Source: Porcincola intestinalis (GTDB lineage: Bacteria; Bacillota; Clostridia; Lachnospirales; Lachnospiraceae). Taken from it: a stretch of 64,000 bases of DNA. Below are positions 58,542-64,000 of this stretch, piece after piece. The notes under the pieces are model-generated. The model saw only the letters and a list, made by a program, of their open reading frames with translations. It was not told where the DNA came from and did not search any database. Numbering within the stretch: the stretch's first letter is position 1; each line of letters opens with the position of its first letter. The translations under genes were made by a program, and so were the position numbers. The stretch spans positions 1 to 64,000 of the forward strand of contig NZ_VULZ01000001.1 of the NCBI RefSeq assembly GCF_009696445.1, read 5' to 3'.

Positions 58542-61172
58542 ATCCCTGTCAAATCCTTTCTTTTCCCCTCTGTGTCTGCGGCTGTAAAGGTACAATGACA
58601 GCGCAAACAGGATACCGGAGACGATCGTCAGAAGGATTCCCTCCCGGAATCCTTCCGGAACGTATACCATCCGGATGGCATGCTGCCCGGTTTCAAGATC
58701 AGCCCCCATCAGGCACGACCCGATCTCCGAAAGCTTCACTTTCTTCCCGTCCACATAAAGCCGCCAGCCATTGTCATATGGCAGCGTCAGAAGGAGCACG
58801 CCGGCTTTCTTCACATTGATGTCGCCTGTCAGCACATTGCCGGATGCGGAGACATTCTGAAGCTCACTCTCTCTCAGTCTGTCGACAACAGCCTGCTCGG
58901 CACTGTCCGGGCAGGTATAGATGATCGCCTCCGCACTGGAGCCCAGCTTCGTCGAGGCGGTCATCTGCGCCATGTTTTCCCCGTCCGCCGCATTGATCAC
59001 ATAGAGATGGTCTGTGAATGTCTCATAGGTCTTGCTGAATTCCGGCGTGGTCAGCTTCAGCTCTGCCACACGCTCCGGCAGATAAGCGTAGACCTGCTTC
59101 CCGTCCGGGATCAGGATTTCATTTGCCTCGCCGTTCTGCATCGTGAGATAACGGTCGAGCGTATAGATCGGCTCAAGCCCGGCTGCCTTCACGACAAAAT
59201 CATTCTGGACATCGATCGGCGTCCCGGATGATATATCCCAGTCCCGGATCTCCGGATTCACCATGAACCCAAGCGCCAGGGCATTTTCATTCTTATAGAT
59301 GGTCAGGTTTCCGTCGGATGTCTGCTTCTGAAACTGATAGAGCGTACTTCCGGTTCCCTGTGCGGAAAGAACATACTTGATGCCCAGCACATCGTTCATC
59401 AGTTTCGTGACCCCGTTGTAGCCGTTCTTGTTTGTCCTCGATTCCATGCCGATCCGGTCACAGAAGTTTGTGACCGACTCCTGCATTGTGGAATTGAACA
59501 TGACGACGGCATTCCCCCCGCAGAACAGAGTGACATCCCGCATGCGCTGGGAATCGACCTCCGACCGGAACCAGGTATTGTCATGCATCTGCGGAACGAG
59601 CGTCTTGTATGACTTCTGATCGTTCAGATAGATGGAGCGCGTCACAGAGTCGTTACAGACAATTCCCCAGACAGCCGATACACCGGACTCACAGATCAGG
59701 ATACTTCCGGCCAGCACCGAGAATACAAGTCTCCGGATATGGTACAGCCGGATCACCAGAAGAAGCACAAGATACCCGCAAAGAAGCAGGAATGTGATCT
59801 CGTAGGCTGAGACCGGATAGGCATTGCCCTCATTGTCCTGTCCCAGTTTCAGATACCAGGCTACCGCCGCGAAGGATACCGGGATGACTCCGGCGGCAAT
59901 GATCCGCCAAACAGCCAGCTTCGGCACATCTTTTATGGCATCGAACGACATGACCAGCACAATGGCGATATAGATGAACGCAAACCGGTTCGGCAGTCCG
60001 TTCTGCTGATGAAAACCGTGCCAGATGTAATTCAGCACGTTCATCGAGAAGCTCAGAAACAGAAAGCCGGCCAGAACCCCCTTCGCAATCCGCCTTCTGA
60101 ACGCAATCTGACTGTCAAGCAGAAACAGGATGCCAAGCAGCATGACGGACACACCGCAGTATGCGTTGAGCCCGACCTGAGAGTTCGAGATATTGACCGG
60201 TTTGATTCCGGCAAAATGCGCGAGGCAGAGATTCACGAAGTCTGTGTAGAACTTGATGACCTTCGGAAAGGTATTCGACTGCATGGATTCCGAGGCCTTC
60301 AGCGCCCGGTAGGCCGGCAGAAGGACGATGCTGCCCATACCGCCCGCAAGGAGGGAATACCAGAAAAACCGCAGAGTACGGCGCAGAAACAAAACCGGCT
60401 TCATTCTTCCGGTATACACAAGGCAGACAAACACATACAGTACAGAAAACAGGCAGAGCATGAACCCGATATAATAGTTGCACCAGAGCGCCACAAACAG
60501 CGCTGTCCCATACAGACGCCCGTCGGAGCGTCCGCTCACTCGGCCGCCGTCACCGATGCCGAAGATCTGCTCGATGCCCTTCATGATCAGCGGAAGCATC
60601 GCGATGGAGTCCAGCCACATGATGTTGAAATAGTACCCGATCATGAAGAAAGAGACCGCATACATTGTCCCGAACGCCGGTGCAAGAAGTCCCGACTTCG
60701 GATTCCTGCGATGCAGATACCAGGTCATGGTTCCGCCGCAGAGTGCGACCTTCAGCAGGATCAGATAGTCCATGAAGTCACAGACATTCGCTGTCGGGAC
60801 AAGACCGATCAGGAAATTCAGCGGGCTTGCCAAATAATAGGCATAGGTTGCCCAGAAATTATACCCCAGCCCTGCCGAAAAGGAGTACAGAAGAGAGGAG
60901 TGATGAACAAGCTTCTCATGAAATTCTGTGTAGAATGGCAGATACTGGTGAAGAGAATCAATGATCAGAACCGTCCCGTCGCCAAATGGCCAGACGCCGA
61001 TCTGTATATACCCGATGAGCATGATCAGAGCCGGGATCGCGAACCCGATCAGGAACCAGCGTCCTGACCCGGCTGCCTTTGCTGTACTTCGCGTCTTCTC
61101 CCTTCTCTCTGCCCGCCTTGCTCCGGCGGCCTGAAAATCTGCCTTCTTCTGCGTCATCGTCTGTGTCTGCAT
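57615..61172 (-). CDS. YfhO-type membrane glycosyltransferase fused to MurB
   Basis: One open frame of 1185 residues. Residues 1-877 are a YfhO-family GT-C membrane protein: about 13 helices, DGTVLIIDSLHQYLPFYTEF after helix one (the acidic first loop) and a large soluble domain near the end. Residues 878-1185 are a complete UDP-N-acetylenolpyruvoylglucosamine reductase: FAD loop VVGNGSNLLVSDAGYRG, GIPGTIGGAVFMNAGAYGGE, GYRTSRIQ, catalytic serine in GSAGSTFKRP and a terminal glutamate. There is no stop between them. At the join an internal ribosome-site-like AAAGGA precedes ATG 58541. YfhO proteins glycosylate wall or lipoteichoic acids in Bacillus and Listeria. It overlaps rapZ by four bases. 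Confidence 0.88.
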   Translation of the reverse strand: MQTQTMTQKKADFQAAGARRAERREKTRSTAKAAGSGRWFLIGFAIPALIMLIGYIQIGVWPFGDGTVLIIDSLHQYLPFYTEFHEKLVHHSSLLYSFSAGLGYNFWATYAYYLASPLNFLIGLVPTANVCDFMDYLILLKVALCGGTMTWYLHRRNPKSGLLAPAFGTMYAVSFFMIGYYFNIMWLDSIAMLPLIMKGIEQIFGIGDGGRVSGRSDGRLYGTALFVALWCNYYIGFMLCLFSVLYVFVCLVYTGRMKPVLFLRRTLRFFWYSLLAGGMGSIVLLPAYRALKASESMQSNTFPKVIKFYTDFVNLCLAHFAGIKPVNISNSQVGLNAYCGVSVMLLGILFLLDSQIAFRRRIAKGVLAGFLFLSFSMNVLNYIWHGFHQQNGLPNRFAFIYIAIVLVMSFDAIKDVPKLAVWRIIAAGVIPVSFAAVAWYLKLGQDNEGNAYPVSAYEITFLLLCGYLVLLLVIRLYHIRRLVFSVLAGSILICESGVSAVWGIVCNDSVTRSIYLNDQKSYKTLVPQMHDNTWFRSEVDSQRMRDVTLFCGGNAVVMFNSTMQESVTNFCDRIGMESRTNKNGYNGVTKLMNDVLGIKYVLSAQGTGSTLYQFQKQTSDGNLTIYKNENALALGFMVNPEIRDWDISSGTPIDVQNDFVVKAAGLEPIYTLDRYLTMQNGEANEILIPDGKQVYAYLPERVAELKLTTPEFSKTYETFTDHLYVINAADGENMAQMTASTKLGSSAEAIIYTCPDSAEQAVVDRLRESELQNVSASGNVLTGDINVKKAGVLLLTLPYDNGWRLYVDGKKVKLSEIGSCLMGADLETGQHAIRMVYVPEGFREGILLTIVSGILFALSLYLYSRRHRGEKKGFDRDMDDAKAYLSALCGEDAVAAGALMSAYTTFRIGGPAALLVKPKTERQLADTILYLRRMELPYFVVGNGSNLLVSDAGYRGVIVRVAKNLSQIRIQGDIVEAQAGAMLSAVAAKALEVSLAGMECVSGIPGTIGGAVFMNAGAYGGEMKDIVESVHVLTRDGKIIRLSNEDCSFGYRTSRIQTEGMTVLDVSLKLEPGDPLMIREKMDDLRARRAEKQPLEYGSAGSTFKRPEGHYAGALIDEAGMRGFTVGGAMVSEKHAGFVVNVSGATAEDVRGVIRGVQEAVMEKSGVKLEPEVQMLGFEDTEDEE

Positions 61173-61209
61173 ATGTCTCAGGCACTCCTTCCTGCCTGCA
61201 TGTTCTCCT

Positions 61210-64000
61210 TCAGGAGGCGAGGCTGACCGGTATCGCTTCACCAAGCGACAGCGAATACAGCCAGGCTTCCCCGACCGCTTTTCCTGTCAGCCGGGTGAGA
61301 GCAGACGCATAGAGCAGAAACTGTGTCCGGTACCTCCACACCAGGCTCTCCTTCTGCTCAGGCCTGCAATAATCTGTCTTATAATCGACAAGGACCAGGC
61401 GTCCAGCCTCCTCGAACCAGGCGTCAATCGTTCCCTGGATCAGCACAGGCTCCGCCCCTACTTCTTTCTCCACGCCCTGAAACAGGTTCCCCGCCGGGAC
61501 GGAAAGCACGAACGGGTTCTCCCTGTGGAGCCCCCCTTTCCCGGCTGCCTTCTTCATCCGCGCGCCAAGTTCAGAGTTCAGAAATCGGACGAGACGTCCG
61601 GCCTGAACCATCTTTTTCTCGCCTTCGGTGATTTTATCACATTGAACCATAGTTTCCAACCAACGGAGGACTGTGTCCGGTCCGGCATCCAGTGTGAAAT
61701 CATAGTCGGCCAGAATACGATGATAGATGGTCCCGGCAGCTGCCCCGCTGAGAGGCTTCTGCTGCGTCTGTTCCTGCATGAAGGCAGGGACAACTCTGTC
61801 CCGCCTCCCGCTCTCCGGAGTCTGTGCATCCTGTGCAGTGACGACATTGCCAGATATGACATCCTCCGGGCTCCGGTCCGGCTGCTGCGTCCAGGATGCG
61901 GGAGCCGCCTCCTGCAGCTGCTTCAGCTCCGCCTCGTAGCCCTGCCGCTTCAGCTCCGATACGGTCACCTTGGCCGGAATTTCGGACAGATCCGGCCATG
62001 GATAACGGGATCCAAGCTGCCGCTTGAGCTGATCATGGACCGTCCGGTCATAAACCTCCCCCGGCTGCACATCAACCAGTGCCGCCAGCTGTTTTCTGGA
62101 CTTCTCCGCTGCATGCTGCTGCCTGGCTGTCACCTCGAGGCCAGTCCGCACGAGAAAGCTTCCTTCCAGCCCGGCCGCGGGATTCCCCGCAGGGCTTTGG
62201 GGTAAATCTGCCATCTCTCTGAAACGTCCGCCTTCCGGCTGGTGCCGGACGAGCGCTTCTGCCACCCATGTCAGATAGCCATCTGCTCCCAGAATCAGGC
62301 TTTCCGGCAGCTTTTCTGTAATGCAGCCTGCCGCGGTAAAAAGCGACTTGACAAACGTCTCCCGGTCCTTCACAGTCCCGGTCAGAATCAGCTTTTCCTC
62401 CGCCCGGGTAAGTGCCACATAGAGAACGCGAAGCTCTTCCCCGATCCCTTCCCGGATCACCCGCTCTGCCGCCGCGCTTTTGATCAGCGTCGGCACCTGA
62501 ACCCGACGGTCCGGATCAATGTAATTCATGCCGACCCCGATTCCGGCCTCCCGCACAAGCATGCCTGCAGCGTCCTGCCGGTTGAATCTCCGCCCCAGTC
62601 CGGCGACGAATACAATCGGGAATTCCAGCCCTTTACTCGCGTGAATGGTCATGATCCGGACCAGGTCCTCGCTTCCGTTCTCCGCAAGCGCCGCCCCGAA
62701 ATCCACCTCGTAACGGATCAGTTTGTCAATATACCGGACAAAGTGGAACAGTCCCCTGTAGCTGGTCTGCTCATAGGAGATGGCCTTCTCCACCAGCATG
62801 TCCAGATTGGCCTTCTTCTGATTGCCGCCCTCGGATGCCTCGGACACAGCGAGAAATCCGGTTTCATCGTATATCTGCCACAAAAGCTGGTGGATCGGCG
62901 TGTCACTGACATGACTTCTGAGTCTGTCCGTCATCTCCCGAAACTGTCTGAGCTTCTCATAAAGCGCTGCCTCCTGCTGCGCCAAGCATCCTCCTCCCAG
63001 CTCCAGATCAGAAATCTGACCGGAGGGTCCCTTGTCCGTCTGTTCTGTTTTGTTCTCCGCTGCACCGGCGGACCTGCCTGAATTTCCCTGTTCTTCTGCC
63101 CGGTCATGGGCATACACAGACAGAAAGGTTTCCACACAGTCATACAGAGAATCTTTCCTTCTGCCCGCCTTCAGCATGGAGAGCTCATCGTCTGTCAGCC
63201 TGCCGATTTCGGAGCGGAGGACGGCTGCCAGCGGAATGTCCTGCCGCGGATTGTCCAGAACATCCAGGTAAGACAGAATGGTCTGGACCTCCGGCGCCGA
63301 GAAATACCCTGTCTTTGAGCCGGAACGGTTCGGAATTCCATGGGCGGACAGCACCTCCGAATAGGCATTGGCCCAGTCGGAGGCTGTCCGGAGCAGAATA
63401 ACGACATCTCGGAACTCCGCCGGGCGGTAGGTCCCCTTTTCCTTGTCCCAGACCGGATCATGACCGACAATCTGAAGGATCCGGGCTGCCGTCACCTCCG
63501 CCTCCGCATGCATCGCGTCCGGAAGCGGTTTCTCTCCGCTTTCGGAGCCAGGGTCGATGACATCTCCGGGCTCGACAAGGATCAGCTCCGGCCTGCAGAT
63601 CGTCTTCTCCTGTCCTTTCCAGGGCTCCGGAAAAGGCTCGAACACCGCACCCGGATACAGGGATTCATCCGCCCCGTAGGTGACGCCCCCGACCTCCCGC
63701 CGCATGATCTGCCGGAAGACCAGATTCACAGCCTCAAGCACCTCTCTTCGGGAGCGGAAGTTCTTATGCAGATCGATTCGCAGCCGGCAGGGCTGCTGCA
63801 GCTGCACATCCGTCTCTGCCTGCGCGTCTTTTTCCCCATCCGGACTTTCTTCCTGTTTCCGATAGCTTTCATACTTTTTCATGAAAATACCGGGATCGGA
63901 CATCCGGAAGCGGTAGATGCTCTGCTTGACATCTCCCACCATGAAGCGGTTGTACACGCCCCTGCTCTCCCTGGATACGCTCGACAGAAGCAGCTCCTGG
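61210..64000 (-). CDS. addA: Helicase-nuclease subunit AddA, 5' part outside window
   Basis: The C-terminal 930 residues of the AddAB recombination nuclease-helicase; the gene runs off the right edge. Helicase motif II-III region is seen in VGDVKQSIYRFRMSDP, then RLRIDLHKNFRSRREVLEAV (motif IV), VRIMTIHASKGLEFPIVFVA (motif V) and YVALTRAEEKLI (motif VI). The RecB-type nuclease domain lies near the end: GTIYHRILADYDF and QGTIDAWFEEAGRLVLVDYK with the D-(x)n-DYK catalytic residues. It repairs double-strand breaks with AddB, expected upstream. It is 37 bases from the yfhO-murB start. Confidence 0.96.
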   Translation of the reverse strand, partial: QELLLSSVSRESRGVYNRFMVGDVKQSIYRFRMSDPGIFMKKYESYRKQEESPDGEKDAQAETDVQLQQPCRLRIDLHKNFRSRREVLEAVNLVFRQIMRREVGGVTYGADESLYPGAVFEPFPEPWKGQEKTICRPELILVEPGDVIDPGSESGEKPLPDAMHAEAEVTAARILQIVGHDPVWDKEKGTYRPAEFRDVVILLRTASDWANAYSEVLSAHGIPNRSGSKTGYFSAPEVQTILSYLDVLDNPRQDIPLAAVLRSEIGRLTDDELSMLKAGRRKDSLYDCVETFLSVYAHDRAEEQGNSGRSAGAAENKTEQTDKGPSGQISDLELGGGCLAQQEAALYEKLRQFREMTDRLRSHVSDTPIHQLLWQIYDETGFLAVSEASEGGNQKKANLDMLVEKAISYEQTSYRGLFHFVRYIDKLIRYEVDFGAALAENGSEDLVRIMTIHASKGLEFPIVFVAGLGRRFNRQDAAGMLVREAGIGVGMNYIDPDRRVQVPTLIKSAAAERVIREGIGEELRVLYVALTRAEEKLILTGTVKDRETFVKSLFTAAGCITEKLPESLILGADGYLTWVAEALVRHQPEGGRFREMADLPQSPAGNPAAGLEGSFLVRTGLEVTARQQHAAEKSRKQLAALVDVQPGEVYDRTVHDQLKRQLGSRYPWPDLSEIPAKVTVSELKRQGYEAELKQLQEAAPASWTQQPDRSPEDVISGNVVTAQDAQTPESGRRDRVVPAFMQEQTQQKPLSGAAAGTIYHRILADYDFTLDAGPDTVLRWLETMVQCDKITEGEKKMVQAGRLVRFLNSELGARMKKAAGKGGLHRENPFVLSVPAGNLFQGVEKEVGAEPVLIQGTIDAWFEEAGRLVLVDYKTDYCRPEQKESLVWRYRTQFLLYASALTRLTGKAVGEAWLYSLSLGEAIPVSLAS

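Noticed and set aside
60009-61067. A 350-codon plus-strand frame rich in His, Gln and Arg
   Set aside because: It lies antisense to the membrane helices of the YfhO part; its composition is the shadow of those helices.

Overview
The window comes from a Gram-positive Clostridia chromosome, most likely Lachnospiraceae. This rests on gene order (rpmJ-rpsM-rpsK-rpsD-rpoA-rplQ; ecfA1-ecfA2-ecfT-truA-rplM-rpsI; infC-rpmI-rplT), strong AGGAGG-type ribosome binding sites, an ATT start for infC, the DUF5717/DUF5716 gene pair that I associate with this family, and moderately high GC outside the mobile regions. Nearly all housekeeping genes lie on the minus strand.

Layout. (1) 1-7136: right part of a prophage. 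An early operon on the minus strand (Cro-like regulator, two small proteins, a RAMP-looking protein, an odd word-repeat segment, a small membrane protein, an SMC-like ATPase and a second P-loop ATPase) diverges from a lysogeny block on the plus strand (CI/S24 repressor, a voltage-gated K+ channel, tyrosine integrase). Matching operators and both promoters can be read in the switch. The prophage interrupts a host ferredoxin gene at 7137-7250. (2) 7289-11261: host cupin gene (operonic with the broken ferredoxin), a divergent Crp/Fnr regulator, an ABC_ATPase-family protein and an esterase. (3) 11310-20600: an accessory island made of mobile-element debris. It holds an IS21 istA fused in frame to a TnpB tail with an IS605-type right end and probable omega RNA, an IS3 remnant, an intact IS110 with a strong candidate bridge RNA, a broken YesM-type kinase and a frameshifted IS1182-like transposase. 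Between these lies an AT-rich two-gene operon (sacsin-like HATPase with DUF3883, plus a helical partner) that looks like a defence system. (4) 20609-38835: ribosomal, transcription and translation genes. The usual rplQ-to-ecfA1 junction is broken by a maltodextrin locus (binding protein, two permeases, malQ, LacI), and the lacI gene overlaps ecfA1. A tRNA-Leu with anticodon AAG sits between rplT and rpmJ under its own promoter. (5) 38854-43234: envelope and small membrane genes. (6) 43420-64000: a long minus-strand series addA, yfhO-murB (fused), rapZ, whiA, MFS, cytidylate-kinase-like, nrdR, DUF5717, DUF5716, a helical-repeat gene, purF, purB, purA, ending at a clear terminator.

How it works together. 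The prophage switch uses GTAGAC-N5-GTCTAC operators over both divergent promoters, and excision could rebuild the ferredoxin gene. The maltodextrin importer feeds MalQ under probable LacI control. The last block combines recombination repair, cell-wall precursor synthesis and glycosylation, cell division or metabolic control (RapZ, WhiA, NrdR) and de novo purine synthesis.

Strongest leads: the HATPase-DUF3883 operon in the island, the prophage-interrupted ferredoxin, the YfhO-MurB fusion, the prophage RAMP-like protein and K+ channel, the DUF5717/DUF5716 set, and the guide-RNA candidates of IS110 and the TnpB remnant. All calls come from reading the sequence; no database search was run.
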